A model generated the notes under the pieces. It worked only from the letters and a program-made list of their open reading frames with translations. It made no database searches and had not been told where the DNA came from. Source: CAYMDJ01 sp964537525 (lineage in GTDB: Archaea > Aenigmatarchaeota > Aenigmatarchaeia > QMZP01). Taken from it: a stretch of DNA of 23,955 bases. This document shows positions 10,983-20,598 of the stretch, piece by piece. The first letter of the stretch is position 1, and the number at the start of each line of letters is the position of its first letter. Both the position numbers and the translations under genes were made by a program. Location of the stretch: positions 1-23,955 of the forward strand of contig CAZIAB010000008.1 of NCBI GenBank assembly GCA_964537525.1. The letters are read 5' to 3'.

Positions 10983-12440
10983 ATGTCGTTCATGCCTGTG
11001 TTCAGGGTAATAGAGAAGGATATCGGCTGGGTCAGTTTTCAGGTCGAGTCCTTCAACCACTTCATAGACAGCGGTATCCAGAAGATAATAGACGAGATAG
11101 AGACTGTTTCTCTCAACCCGGAACTGGGCGACCTCAAGCTCAGGTTCGGAAAGGTCCACGTCGGGAAGCCCATAATAAAGGAGGCGGACGGCGCAACGAG
11201 GCAGATATACCCGAACGAGGCAAGAATCAGGAACCTGACCTATTCCGCGCCCGTTTACGTTGACATAACCCCGATAACCAACGGCGTGCACGAGAAGACA
11301 GAGAGAGTCCACATAGGGAACCTCCCGATAATGGTGAAATCTTGCCTGTGCTCCACGTATGGCCTCTCCAAGAAAGAGCTGGAGGAGAGGGGGGAGGACC
11401 CCTACGACCCGGGCGGCTACTTCATAGTGAACGGGACAGAGAGGGTGCTCGTCCTGATAGAGGAGATCGCGTCCAACAAGCCCATATTCGAGAAGGACGG
11501 AGATGAGATATCCGTAAGGATAAACTCCGAGAAGAGCGGGTTCAAGCAGAGGCACATGGTGGAGAGGAAGCCGGACGGTGAGATAAACATATCCTTTGCC
11601 AACATCAGGAAGCTGTCCGTGATAACCCTGCTGAAGGCGCTCGGGCTCGAGACAGACAAGGAGATATGCGAGCACATATCAGACAACCCCAAGATCCTCA
11701 ACGAGCTCTACATCAACCTCTACCAGTCAACGGTGACGACTTCCGAGGAGGCGATAGACAACATAGGAAGGAAGCTCAGGGTCTCTGAGGACTACAGGGA
11801 GGAGAGGGTGAACCAGATACTGGACAGGTACCTGCTCCCGCACATAGGCCAGAAGACAGAGAACAGGAAAGAGAAGGCAGACGTGCTCGCTAAGATAATA
11901 AGGAAGACTATCATGCTTTCGCTTGACATGATACCAGAGGACGACATCGACCACTACAACAACAAGAGGCTCCTGATGTCGGGGGAGCTTCTAGGCCAGC
12001 TGTTCAGGAGCATACTGCTGGGAAGGTGGGGCCTCCTGGCAAAGATGAACTACAACTACCAGAAGCTGGTAAAGAGAGGGAAATCTCCGTCCGTACAGGG
12101 CATAATAGAGGCGAACGCCGTTACCAAGCAGATACTCTCCTCCCTAGCGACAGGGAACTGGGTAGGTGGGAGGTCTGGAGTTTCCCAGAGGCTTGACAGG
12201 TCGTCCTACATAAAGACGATCTCCCATTTGAGGTCCGTAATCTCTCCGCTGACATCGACACAGGAGCACTTCAAGGCGAGACAGATACACCCGACAGAGT
12301 GGGGAAGGCTGTGCCCTGCGGAGACTCCGGAGGGAAGCTCGATAGGATTGAGGAAGCACCTGGCGCTCATGGTGGAGATAACCCCGGGGCTCGATGAGAA
12401 GGAGACCGAGAAGGTTATGAAGGCGGTTTCAGGAAAGTGA
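10983..12440 (+). CDS. rpoB2: RNA polymerase subunit B'' (RpoB2)
   Basis: This is the N-terminal half of the beta-like subunit, split from B' as in many Euryarchaeota and DPANN archaea. VESFNHFIDSGIQKI near the start, DPGGYFIVNGTERVLV (near 143-158), ATGNWVGGRSGVSQRLDR (near 396-413) and HPTEWGRLCPAETPEG followed by SSIGLRKHLAL at the C-terminus are all typical. The length of 485 aa fits. The ATG at 10983 is preferred because the ORF upstream lacks family similarity; 10992 is also possible. The stop is 5 nt before the B' start, indicating coupled translation. Confidence 0.92.
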   Translation: MSFMPVFRVIEKDIGWVSFQVESFNHFIDSGIQKIIDEIETVSLNPELGDLKLRFGKVHVGKPIIKEADGATRQIYPNEARIRNLTYSAPVYVDITPITNGVHEKTERVHIGNLPIMVKSCLCSTYGLSKKELEERGEDPYDPGGYFIVNGTERVLVLIEEIASNKPIFEKDGDEISVRINSEKSGFKQRHMVERKPDGEINISFANIRKLSVITLLKALGLETDKEICEHISDNPKILNELYINLYQSTVTTSEEAIDNIGRKLRVSEDYREERVNQILDRYLLPHIGQKTENRKEKADVLAKIIRKTIMLSLDMIPEDDIDHYNNKRLLMSGELLGQLFRSILLGRWGLLAKMNYNYQKLVKRGKSPSVQGIIEANAVTKQILSSLATGNWVGGRSGVSQRLDRSSYIKTISHLRSVISPLTSTQEHFKARQIHPTEWGRLCPAETPEGSSIGLRKHLALMVEITPGLDEKETEKVMKAVSGK

Positions 12441-12445
12441 TTATC

Positions 12446-14269
12446 ATGGCAAAGGTTACCAAGGCTGCGGAGAAGAAGGCAAAGACAGACATGTACTTCA
12501 ACGGCAAGCTCGTCGCAGAGATACCGAATCCCGATGATTTCGTCAGGGACATCAGGAAGAAGAGGAGGGCAGGCCTGATATCGTCGCAGGTCAACGTGGC
12601 ATACCACCCGATATTCGAGGAGATAAGGATAAACACGGAACACGGCAGGGCAAGGAGGCCGCTCATCATAGTGGAGGACGGGAAGCCCAGGCTGCTCCCC
12701 GAGCACATAAAGAAGCTGCAGAAGGGCGAGATTGACTGGAATTATCTCCTGAGCCACGGCATCGTAGAATACATAGACGCTGAGGAGGAGGAGAACACGC
12801 TGATTGCCCTCAACGAGGGCGACGTCAGCAAGGACACCACCCACCTGGAGCTCAATCCCATCGTCATACTTGGCATATCCGCGTGCCTCATCCCTTACCC
12901 CGAATACAACAGGGGGGACAGGATTAATTTCGGCGCGAAGATGGTAGGGCAGGCCATCGGTATGATGAGCAGGAACTTCGTCACCAGGACGGATACCAAG
13001 TTCAACGTGCTCGCATACCCCCAGACCCCGCTCATAAAGACCAGCGTCAGCAACATACTCGATGATTATCCCGGAGGTCATAATGTGGTGGTAGCGGTGA
13101 TGTGCTATGACGGATACAACCTGAACGACGCCATCGTGATAAACAAGTCATCGGTCGAGAGGGGATTGTTCCGCTCGTTCTACTTCCGTACCTATGAGAC
13201 CATAAAGAAGCGTTACTGGGGAGGCCAGGAGGACGAGATAGTCATTCCGGAGCCCGGGATAAAGGGCCACAGGGGAGAGGATGCCTACAGGGATTTGGGT
13301 GAGGACGGCATAATAAACCCCGAGACCGTTGTTACGTCGGATTCCGTTCTCGTCGGGAAGGTCTCACCGCTCAGGTTCCTCTCGAGCGAGGAATTCACAG
13401 CAGACATAGAGAACAAGAGGGAGGCATCCGTCACGATAAGGTATGGAGAAGGGGGGATAGTTGACGACGTCCTCATTACAGAAACTATCGATTCCGACCA
13501 GCTTCTGAAGATAAAGGTAAGGGACGAGAGGATACTGGAGATAGGGGACAAGCTGGCATCGAGGCACGGGCAGAAGGGAGTGATAAGCGTCCTCATCCCG
13601 CAGGAGGACATGCCATTCACCAGGAGCGGCATAATACCAGACCTCATATTCAACCCCCACGCGATTCCTTCGAGGATGACTATCGGACAGTTGCTTGAGC
13701 TCGTTGCAGGGAAGAGCGCCGCGGCAAGCGGCCAGAACATAGATTCATCCGCATTCAACCACATGAAGGAGGACGAGATAAGAAGGCTTCTCGGCTCCAT
13801 GGGATTCAGGGAGGACGGGAAGGAGACGCTCTATGACGGTAGGACTGGAAAATCCTTCCAGGTCATGATATTCACCGGCCTCGCATACTACATGAAGCTC
13901 GATCACATGGTAGCCGACAAGATACACGCGAGGTCAAGGGGTCCGGTTACCCTCCTCACGAAACAACCGACAGAGGGAAGGGCAAAGAGGGGAGGCCTGA
14001 GGCTCGGGGAGATGGAGCAGCAGTGCCTCGTGGGACATGGCGCAGCGCTGACCCTCAAGGAGAGGTTCGACTCTGACAAGACCATGATACCGATATGCAA
14101 GAAGTGCGGGCTGATAGCCATATTCGATTCGATAAAGAACAGGAGCTACTGCGCGGTGTGCAAGGACAGCGAGGTTGCGTGGGTGCAGACTTCATACGCA
14201 TTCAAGCTGATGATTGATGAGCTCAAGTCGATGGGGATATACCCTGAGATGAGGGTAAAGGAGATGTAA
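12446..14269 (+). CDS. rpoB1: RNA polymerase subunit B' (RpoB1)
   Basis: This is the C-terminal half of the beta-like subunit, carrying part of the catalytic centre. The conserved segments are GYNLNDAIVINKSSVERG, KVRDERILEIGDKLASRHGQKG, VSVLIPQEDMPFT-like sequence, PHAIPSRMTIGQLLE and GGLRLGEMEQQCLVGHGAA. A zinc-binding end has CKKCG and CAVCK. Its length of 607 aa is typical. The ATG at 12446 follows GTGAT by 4 nt; the GTG at 12437 overlaps the B'' stop and is less likely. Confidence 0.95.
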   Translation: MAKVTKAAEKKAKTDMYFNGKLVAEIPNPDDFVRDIRKKRRAGLISSQVNVAYHPIFEEIRINTEHGRARRPLIIVEDGKPRLLPEHIKKLQKGEIDWNYLLSHGIVEYIDAEEEENTLIALNEGDVSKDTTHLELNPIVILGISACLIPYPEYNRGDRINFGAKMVGQAIGMMSRNFVTRTDTKFNVLAYPQTPLIKTSVSNILDDYPGGHNVVVAVMCYDGYNLNDAIVINKSSVERGLFRSFYFRTYETIKKRYWGGQEDEIVIPEPGIKGHRGEDAYRDLGEDGIINPETVVTSDSVLVGKVSPLRFLSSEEFTADIENKREASVTIRYGEGGIVDDVLITETIDSDQLLKIKVRDERILEIGDKLASRHGQKGVISVLIPQEDMPFTRSGIIPDLIFNPHAIPSRMTIGQLLELVAGKSAAASGQNIDSSAFNHMKEDEIRRLLGSMGFREDGKETLYDGRTGKSFQVMIFTGLAYYMKLDHMVADKIHARSRGPVTLLTKQPTEGRAKRGGLRLGEMEQQCLVGHGAALTLKERFDSDKTMIPICKKCGLIAIFDSIKNRSYCAVCKDSEVAWVQTSYAFKLMIDELKSMGIYPEMRVKEM

Positions 14270-14270
14270 A

Positions 14271-16787
14271 ATGGTGAACAAGATAGATTCCATGAAATTC
14301 AGCCTGATTTCGCCAGAGATTATAAGGCAGCTGGCGCGCGTCAGGGTGGTCTCTTCGGACCTGTACGACGCTGACGGCTATCCCGTTGAGGGAGGGGTGA
14401 TGGACCCCAGGCTTGGAGTTATAGACCCCGGGCTCCACTGCAGGACCTGCGGAGGAGGTATAGGCGACTGCAACGGCCACTTCGGATACCTGGAACTCGC
14501 AAGACCCGTGATTAACGTCCTCTACACCAAGACCGTCTACCAGCTCCTCAAGATGTCGTGCCAGCACTGCCAGAGAATCCTCATAGTGAGCCCGGACGGG
14601 GATGTCAAGAAGAAGAGGAAGATAGGCGACAAGGCATCTACCCTTCCCGGGAAGTGCCCCCACTGCGGCAAGGAGCAGAAAAAGATATCCTTCGTGAAGC
14701 CTTACACGTTCTACCAGAACAAGACAGAGCTCGACCCGCAGGTGATAAGGGAGAGGTTCGAGAAGATACCTGACAAGGACCTCAGGAAGGTCGGTTTCAG
14801 GGGAGGAAGGCCCGAGTGGCTTATACTCACGCTCTTCCCCATTCCTCCGGTGACGATGAGGCCGAGCATAACGCTCGAGGGCGGGGAGAGGTCAGAGGAC
14901 GACCTTACCCACAAGCTGGTCGACGTGGTTAGGATCAACCAGTCCCTGAAGGAGAACATGGACATAGGGGCGCCTGACTTCATACTCAACGACCTCTGGG
15001 AACTCGTCCAGTACCACATTTCAACTTATTTCGACAACGAGCTGACCGGCGTCCCTCTGGCAAGGCACAGGTCAGGAAGGCCGCTGAAAGGACTGATACA
15101 GAGGCTCAAGGCAAAGGAAGGAAGAATCAGGGGGAACCTCTTGGGAAAGAGGGTCAACTTCTCTTCCAGGACCGTGATATCCCCTGACCCAATGCTCTCG
15201 ATAAACGAGGTGGGGGTACCAGAGCAGGTAGCCAACGAGCTGACGATTCCCGAGAGCGTTACCGAAATCAATATCAAGGACATAAAGAATGCTATAAAGA
15301 ATGGCACGGTCAATTACGTGGTGAGGCCTGACGGAAGGAGGATAAAGGTCGGTCTGGAGAACAAGAAGGATGTTATTGAGAACGTAAACATAGACTGGCA
15401 GATAGAGAGGACCCTGAAGGACAACGACATAGTCCTCTTCAACAGGCAGCCCTCGCTCCACAGGATATCGATAATGGCCCACAGGGTCAGGGTGATGCCG
15501 CACAAGACCTTCAGGATGAACCCGAGTGTTTGCCCTCCCTACAACGCGGACTTCGACGGCGATGAGATGAACCTCCACGTCCTCCAGACAGAAGAGGCAA
15601 GGGTCGAGGCTTCGTCCCTCATGGAGGTCCAGAAGAACATAATTTCACCGAAGTTCGGGGGTCCCATAATAGGGCTGGACCTGGACCAGATATCAGGGAT
15701 GTTCCTGCTCACAGGGAACAACGTGATTCTTTCAAGGGAGGAGGCATCCCAGACCCTGGCAAGCGCTGGCATAGACATAGACCTGCCGGAGGGAAAGACG
15801 TTCACAGGAAAGGACCTGTTCAGCCTTCTTCTTCCGAAGGGGCTTAACATGGAGTTCAAGGCAAGCTGCTGCATGAACTGCGACGAGTGCAGGAAGGATA
15901 ACTGCCCGCATGACGGATGGGTGAGCATAGTCAACGGCGAGGTGAAGAAGGGGAGGATAGACAAGGCAGCTGTTGGAGCAGGAAAGGGAAGGATAATCAG
16001 CAAGATAGTCCGTCTCTCCGGACCAGAGGAGATAAGGAACTTCATAGATTATGCAGGCAGGCTTGGCATAGCATTCCTGATGAGGAGAGGCTTTTCAATA
16101 GGTATAGCCGATCTCGACCTGTCACCGGATGACATGAAGAAGGTCACGAAGGAGATAGAGGATGCAGAGAGGGATGCGAACCGGCTGGTTGATGATTATC
16201 ACAGCGGGGAACTGAAGGTGCTTCCTGGAATGACGGCAGAAGAATCGATGGAGGCCCAGATTCTGAATACGTTGGCATCAGGGGTCAGCAGGGTCAGCGA
16301 CATAGTTGCCGAGAAGGTCAAGCATTCTGACATACAGGTCATGTCAAACTCCGGCGCCAAGGGCTCCATAATCAACACCACCCAGATGGCTGCGGTGGTG
16401 GGTCAGGAAACCATTCTCGGGGAGAGGATAAAGAGAGGGTATCTGGACAGGACCCTCCCCCACATAAGGCCTCATGACCTGTCGCCTGTTTCCCACGGGT
16501 TCGTGAGGAGCAGCTTCAAGGCAGGGCTCCAGCCCTTCGGCCTGTTCTGGAACATAATGAACGGCCGCGAGGGCCTCATGGACAAGTCCCTGAGGACGAG
16601 GAAGTCCGGCTACATGCAGAGGCGTCTCGTGAACGCGCTGCAGGACATGAAGGTCTTTGATGACGGCAGCGTGAGGAACGCCAACCGCGAGATAGTCCAG
16701 TTCCTTGCAGGAGAGGACGGGGTTGACCCCTCAAAGTCAGAGTGGGGAATCCTGAGATGGAGAGATCATATTCAGGGAGTGATGTAA
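14271..16787 (+). CDS. rpoA1: RNA polymerase subunit A' (RpoA1)
   Basis: This is the N-terminal part of the largest subunit. Zinc ligands of the clamp appear as CRTCGGGIGDCNGH (near 57-70), with a second Cys set near 95-130. The absolutely conserved catalytic NADFDGDEMN is near residue 424. GRPLKGLIQRLKAKEGRIRG and NLLGKRVNFSSRTVISPDP mark the rudder and lid region. The length of 838 aa is slightly below the common 870-890. It starts 1 nt after the B' stop and its TAA overlaps the ATG of A''. Confidence 0.95.
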   Translation: MVNKIDSMKFSLISPEIIRQLARVRVVSSDLYDADGYPVEGGVMDPRLGVIDPGLHCRTCGGGIGDCNGHFGYLELARPVINVLYTKTVYQLLKMSCQHCQRILIVSPDGDVKKKRKIGDKASTLPGKCPHCGKEQKKISFVKPYTFYQNKTELDPQVIRERFEKIPDKDLRKVGFRGGRPEWLILTLFPIPPVTMRPSITLEGGERSEDDLTHKLVDVVRINQSLKENMDIGAPDFILNDLWELVQYHISTYFDNELTGVPLARHRSGRPLKGLIQRLKAKEGRIRGNLLGKRVNFSSRTVISPDPMLSINEVGVPEQVANELTIPESVTEINIKDIKNAIKNGTVNYVVRPDGRRIKVGLENKKDVIENVNIDWQIERTLKDNDIVLFNRQPSLHRISIMAHRVRVMPHKTFRMNPSVCPPYNADFDGDEMNLHVLQTEEARVEASSLMEVQKNIISPKFGGPIIGLDLDQISGMFLLTGNNVILSREEASQTLASAGIDIDLPEGKTFTGKDLFSLLLPKGLNMEFKASCCMNCDECRKDNCPHDGWVSIVNGEVKKGRIDKAAVGAGKGRIISKIVRLSGPEEIRNFIDYAGRLGIAFLMRRGFSIGIADLDLSPDDMKKVTKEIEDAERDANRLVDDYHSGELKVLPGMTAEESMEAQILNTLASGVSRVSDIVAEKVKHSDIQVMSNSGAKGSIINTTQMAAVVGQETILGERIKRGYLDRTLPHIRPHDLSPVSHGFVRSSFKAGLQPFGLFWNIMNGREGLMDKSLRTRKSGYMQRRLVNALQDMKVFDDGSVRNANREIVQFLAGEDGVDPSKSEWGILRWRDHIQGVM

Positions 16788-19444
16788 TGGACAGGGTACC
16801 GCCAGGGATAAGGGAAGAGGTGGAGCATTTCCTTGAGAAGAAGAAACTGTCAGAGGGAAAGAAGGAGAAGGTGCTGGAAGCCATAAAGGAGCTCTACGGC
16901 AGCTCGATGTATGACCCGCAGGAACCCATAGGGGTGGTCTGCGCGCAGTCCCTCTCAGAACCCGCCACCCAGATGTCCTTAAATTTTAATGAGAAGGTTA
17001 TCCTAAAGCATGATGGTGTCATCAGGATAGCGAAAATCGGTGAGTTTATAGATAAGATGATGGAGGATTCCGGCAGAAAGGAGGCGGACGGCTGGGAGGT
17101 TTGTGATGTCTCTGACAGGGAGCTGCTCGTCCCGAGCCTTAATGGGAATGAAAAAATAGAATGGATGAAGGTCGAGGAACTGAGCAGGCATGAATCCCCT
17201 GAAAGCCTGCTTGAGATAAGGACAGTCTCTGGCAGGAGGATTCTGGCTACAGACTCCCATTCCTTTGTTACAAGAAAGAACAACAGGATTGTTTCGCTAT
17301 CAGGCAGGGAGCTTGTTCCTGGTGACAGGATACCTTCATTGATGTTCCTTCCAGAGAACTGCACGCAGCAGCTGGAAACCAGAGATTTTCTTCCAGAGCA
17401 GAAATTTGCCAAGAAACCGCTTCCGGATTCCATTGAACTGACGAGAGAGCTGGGCTGGATATTCGGGGCATACCTTGCCGAAGGGAATGCCACAGAGTTC
17501 TATTTATCATTCTCCAACACAGACCCGGTGTTCCTCTCGAGGATAAGGGATTTTGCCACAACGTTCGGATTTACCTTTAATGAATATGACAACCCTAGGG
17601 GCTTCAGGCTCTCCCATGACATAAGGGTTAATTCAAAGCAGCTGTCAAGATTGATGAAAAGGACTTGCAGGACCGGCTCTGCACTGAAGAGGGTCCCGGA
17701 CTTTGCATACAGCGCAAACAGGGATTTTGTATCAGGCCTCCTATCCGGCTACTTTGACGGTGACGGGAACATAAGCGTTGACAGGAGGGTTATAAGGGCA
17801 TCATCACGCTCAGAAGAACTTATTGACGGGATAGCGCTTCTTCTGTCAAGGTTTGGCATATTTGCAAGAAAGCACAAGGGGAAAGAGAATTCCCTGTCCA
17901 TACCGTATAAATATGCCGGGATATTCAGGGACGAGATAGGACTTGCGGTGGAACCAAAGTCCGGAAGGCTGGATGAACTCTGCAACCTGTTTGAGAAGAA
18001 CAAGGATAATTATCAGGATTTTGTTGACGTGATTAGCGGCTTTGATGACGTTATGCTTGATGCCTGCAGGAAGCTTGGCCTCCCCTCAAGGACGGTGAAC
18101 AGCTTTACGAAAAGGCAGAAGATAGGGAGAACCGTTCTCAAGAAGCACATCACCAGGTTTGAGAGCCTTTCCTCAAGGATGGGGATTGATATTAAAAGGG
18201 AGCTTGATGTCCTTAAGAGGATGGCATGCTCTGATGTCGTTTGGGACGAGATAAGCGAAATAAGTTTGGCGAGGCCGAGCAGCAGGCACGTTTACGACTT
18301 CACTGTCCCTGGAACAGAAACCTTCACGACGTTCGATGGGATTGTCACACACAACACCATGCGTACGTACCACTTCGCAGGAACCGCGGGAATCCAGGTC
18401 ACCCTCGGGCTCCCGAGGATGATGGAAATATTCGATGCCAGGAAGGAGCCCAGGACCCCAACGATGAGGGTCTACATCATGGAAGAGTTCCAGGACATAG
18501 ACAAGGTCAAGAAGATAGCAGAGCAGATAAAGGAGATAAAGGCAAAGGACGTAATCCTGTCCACAACCGTCGATTTGACAGAGCTGCTCGTCAAGTGCAG
18601 GCTGAACCTCAAGAGGCTGGGGGACATGGGAATCCCCAAGGAGAAGGCAGGCAAGGTCATAAAGATGAGGAACGTTGAGATGAGCCAGGAGGGGGACGAC
18701 GTCGTGGTGATAAAGAGCAAGAAGGCTGACCTTAAGACCATGCACAAGCTGAAGTATTCGATACTCGAGTCCCACGTGAAGGGCATCAAGGGGATAGCCC
18801 AGGTCGTGGTGAGCAGGGACGAGCAGGGAGAGTGGATCATAAACACGCTGGGCTCTAACCTCAAGAAGGTATTCGAGATAGAGGGTGTTGACTACACGAG
18901 GACATACAGCAACAACATCTTCGAGGTGCTGGACGTCCTGGGGGTTGAGGCAGCGAGGAACGTCATAATCAAGCAGGCACAGTTCACGATGGAGGAGCAG
19001 GGCCTGGGGGTCGACCCGAGGTATGTCATGCTCCTGGCAGACCTGATGACCGTGCAGGGCGACATAAGGGCAATAGGAAGGTACGGGATATCCGGGCAGA
19101 AGGCATCCGTCCTCGTGAGGGCATCTTTCGAGGAGACCAAGAAGCACTTCACGGCAGCCGCGATAAGGGGAGAGGTTGATCCTCTCAAGGGAACTGTGGA
19201 GAACATAATGCTGAACCAGATTGCGCCCATAGGGACCGGCGCGTTCGACCTCATCGGGAGGATACCCGAATCCTTTGCCGAGGAAGAGAAACCGGCCGTG
19301 GCAACGAGGGCAAAGCCCAAACCAGGGGCGAAGGCAGAGAAGCCCGGGAGGAAGGTAGTCAGGAAGAAAGAGAAGAAACCATCCCTCAAGAAGCCCGTTG
19401 TCAGAAAGAAGGCAGTGAAAGCGGTGAAAGAGGCGAAGAAGTAG
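16787..19444 (+). CDS. rpoA2: RNA polymerase subunit A'' (RpoA2) interrupted by an intein
   Basis: This is the C-terminal part of the largest subunit, 885 aa as encoded and about 425 aa after splicing. The N-extein ends in EPATQM and the C-extein resumes with TMRTYHFAGTAGIQVTLGLPR. Joined, these recreate the bridge-helix and trigger-loop region of A''. The LLADLMTVQGDIRAIGRYGISGQKASVL segment follows. The C-terminus carries an unusual tail of about 55 residues made of Lys, Ala, Pro and Arg, which could bind nucleic acid or arise from low-complexity expansion. The ATG at 16787 overlaps the A' stop by one base. Confidence 0.93.
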   Translation: MDRVPPGIREEVEHFLEKKKLSEGKKEKVLEAIKELYGSSMYDPQEPIGVVCAQSLSEPATQMSLNFNEKVILKHDGVIRIAKIGEFIDKMMEDSGRKEADGWEVCDVSDRELLVPSLNGNEKIEWMKVEELSRHESPESLLEIRTVSGRRILATDSHSFVTRKNNRIVSLSGRELVPGDRIPSLMFLPENCTQQLETRDFLPEQKFAKKPLPDSIELTRELGWIFGAYLAEGNATEFYLSFSNTDPVFLSRIRDFATTFGFTFNEYDNPRGFRLSHDIRVNSKQLSRLMKRTCRTGSALKRVPDFAYSANRDFVSGLLSGYFDGDGNISVDRRVIRASSRSEELIDGIALLLSRFGIFARKHKGKENSLSIPYKYAGIFRDEIGLAVEPKSGRLDELCNLFEKNKDNYQDFVDVISGFDDVMLDACRKLGLPSRTVNSFTKRQKIGRTVLKKHITRFESLSSRMGIDIKRELDVLKRMACSDVVWDEISEISLARPSSRHVYDFTVPGTETFTTFDGIVTHNTMRTYHFAGTAGIQVTLGLPRMMEIFDARKEPRTPTMRVYIMEEFQDIDKVKKIAEQIKEIKAKDVILSTTVDLTELLVKCRLNLKRLGDMGIPKEKAGKVIKMRNVEMSQEGDDVVVIKSKKADLKTMHKLKYSILESHVKGIKGIAQVVVSRDEQGEWIINTLGSNLKKVFEIEGVDYTRTYSNNIFEVLDVLGVEAARNVIIKQAQFTMEEQGLGVDPRYVMLLADLMTVQGDIRAIGRYGISGQKASVLVRASFEETKKHFTAAAIRGEVDPLKGTVENIMLNQIAPIGTGAFDLIGRIPESFAEEEKPAVATRAKPKPGAKAEKPGRKVVRKKEKKPSLKKPVVRKKAVKAVKEAKK
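16976..18355 (+). other. RpoA'' intein with LAGLIDADG homing endonuclease, 460 aa
   Basis: The intein starts at Ser (SLNFNEKVILKHDG) and ends at FDGIVTHN, followed by Thr as the +1 nucleophile. Block B is RRILATDSHSFV with the expected T..H. The endonuclease has both dodecapeptide-type motifs, LGWIFGAYLAEGNA (C) and LLSGYFDGDGNISV (E), with intact acidic residues. Block F is RHVYDFTVPGTETFTTFDG. All splicing residues (Ser1, penultimate His, terminal Asn, +1 Thr) are present, so it is probably active. Base composition is more A/T-rich at the insert start than in the exteins. The insertion site is one used by other archaeal RpoA'' inteins. Confidence 0.92.
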
Positions 19445-19454
19445 AGACCGTATC

Positions 19455-19463
19455 TATTTAAAT
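19455..19463 (+). promoter_or_regulatory. TATA box of the uL6 transcript
   Basis: TATTTAAAT lies just after the rpoA2 stop and would start RNA near 19480-19490, at the foot of the first leader hairpin. Confidence 0.55.
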
Positions 19464-19478
19464 ACTTAATGTCATTAT

Positions 19479-19645
19479 CTTTAACTGCGCCTACAACTTC
19501 CGGTTTGTGCCGGAATAAGTGCGCTGTTAAAGAGATTTGCAGTTTTGCTGCAAAGTGATCTTTAAACCGTAACCCTGCCACGATGGGTTTATCGGAGAAG
19601 GTTGCACCACTATGAGGTGCCGCCAGGAAACTGGCTTTGAACCAA
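19479..19645 (+). promoter_or_regulatory. five-hairpin leader of the uL6 mRNA
   Basis: No ORF lies here. Consecutive stems are: CTTTAAC-t-GCGC (479-490) with GCGC-t-GTTAAAG (521-532), topped by TTCCGG/CCGGAA across a 7/5 internal loop; TTTGCAG/CTGCAAA; CCG-AACCC with GGGTT-CGG (19567-19594); GCACC/GGTGC (19603-19620); and GCCAG-GAAA-CTGGC (19622-19635), a GNRA tetraloop. The ribosome binding site follows at 19646. It may be an autoregulatory ribosomal-protein binding site or an independent RNA. A second TATA-like CTTTAAACC at 19560 could separate the two halves. Confidence 0.5.
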
Positions 19646-19656
19646 GGTGATGCGTG

Positions 19657-20193
19657 ATGATAAAAGAGGTTGTCATTCCGGACGGAACGAATGTGAGCTT
19701 TGAGAACGGCGTTATAAGGGTTACCGGTCCCAGGGGAGAATTGAGCAGGAACCTGGACTGCCCGGGGCTCAGGGTAAAGGTAGACAAGGGAAGGATTTCT
19801 TTTGAGAGCGAGTCCGACCGGAGAAGGGCAAAGGCCCTTGCCGGGACGTGGGCATCCCACGCGAGGAACATGATAGACGGGGTTAACCACGGCTTTGAGG
19901 CAAGGCTCAAGATAGTCTACTCCCACTTCCCCATGAAGTTCAGCGTAGAGGGTAAGAAAGTCGTCCTGGGAAACTTCCTCGGAGGAAGGAAGAACAGGGA
20001 GATTGAGATAAAGGGGGACGTTGAGATAAGGAACGAGAAGGATGATGTCATAGTGACGGGTATTAACAAGGAAGAGGTCGGGCAGGCAGCGTCCCTTATA
20101 GAGAGCATGGCAAGGGTCAGGGGATTTGACCGGAGGGTCTTCCAGGACGGGATACACCTGACCCATAAGGCAGCAGCGATAAGAGAGGAATGA
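19657..20193 (+). CDS. rpl6: 50S ribosomal protein uL6
   Basis: This is large-subunit ribosomal protein uL6, 178 aa, the archaeal size. IPDGTNVSFENGVIRVTGPRGELSR at the start, AGTWASHARNMIDGVNHGFEARLKIVYSHFP in the middle and DGIHLTHKA at the end match the family. It binds 23S rRNA near the sarcin-ricin loop. GGTGAT lies 5 nt before the ATG at 19657; a GTG three nucleotides earlier is less likely. It overlaps the eL32 region, as in the archaeal spc operon, but here the usual uS8 upstream neighbour is missing and RNA polymerase genes precede it. Confidence 0.95.
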   Translation: MIKEVVIPDGTNVSFENGVIRVTGPRGELSRNLDCPGLRVKVDKGRISFESESDRRRAKALAGTWASHARNMIDGVNHGFEARLKIVYSHFPMKFSVEGKKVVLGNFLGGRKNREIEIKGDVEIRNEKDDVIVTGINKEEVGQAASLIESMARVRGFDRRVFQDGIHLTHKAAAIREE

Positions 20194-20195
20194 TT

Positions 20196-20594
20196 ATGGA
20201 AAAGGGAACGAAGGTTAGGGCGTCCCTCAAGAGGGACCTGAAGGCAAGGAAGAGCAAGAAGCAGGCCAGGCCCAAGTTCAAGAGGCAGGAGCAGGATTTC
20301 CAGAAAATCCTCAAGAAGGGATGGAGGAGGCCGAGAGGGCGCCATTCCAAGCTGAGGATTCATGAGAAAGGCCGCGGGGGGCTGCCTTCGCCAGGGTATG
20401 GCTCCCCTGCGTCTGTCCGTGGTCTCAACCGGCTCGGATACAGGGAAGTGATGGTTTCCAATGTCAGGGACCTTGAGGGAATCAATCCAAGGGAAGAGAT
20501 GGGAATGATATCCTCGGGGGTCGGCAGGAAGAAGAGAGGAGAGATAGTTTCGGCTGCAAAGGAAAGGAAGATAATGATATCGAACGCCAGGTGA
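20196..20594 (+). CDS. rpl32e: 50S ribosomal protein eL32
   Basis: The family core is plain: KFKRQEQDFQKILKKGWRRP, RGRHSKLRI, GYGSPASVRGLNRLGY, VSNVRDLEGINP and a C-terminal VGRKKRGEIVSAA with IMISNAR. The protein of 132 aa is archaea/eukaryote-specific. GAGG precedes the ATG at 20196 by 7 nt; the ATG at 20190 overlaps the uL6 stop. The eL19 gene that normally follows is absent. Confidence 0.95.
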   Translation: MEKGTKVRASLKRDLKARKSKKQARPKFKRQEQDFQKILKKGWRRPRGRHSKLRIHEKGRGGLPSPGYGSPASVRGLNRLGYREVMVSNVRDLEGINPREEMGMISSGVGRKKRGEIVSAAKERKIMISNAR

Positions 20595-20598
20595 TAAG

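Noticed and set aside
18892..20166. A long minus-strand ORF of 424 codons opposite rpoA2 and rpl6
   Set aside because: It is antisense to two well-supported genes and reads as the low-complexity shadow of their biased codons.
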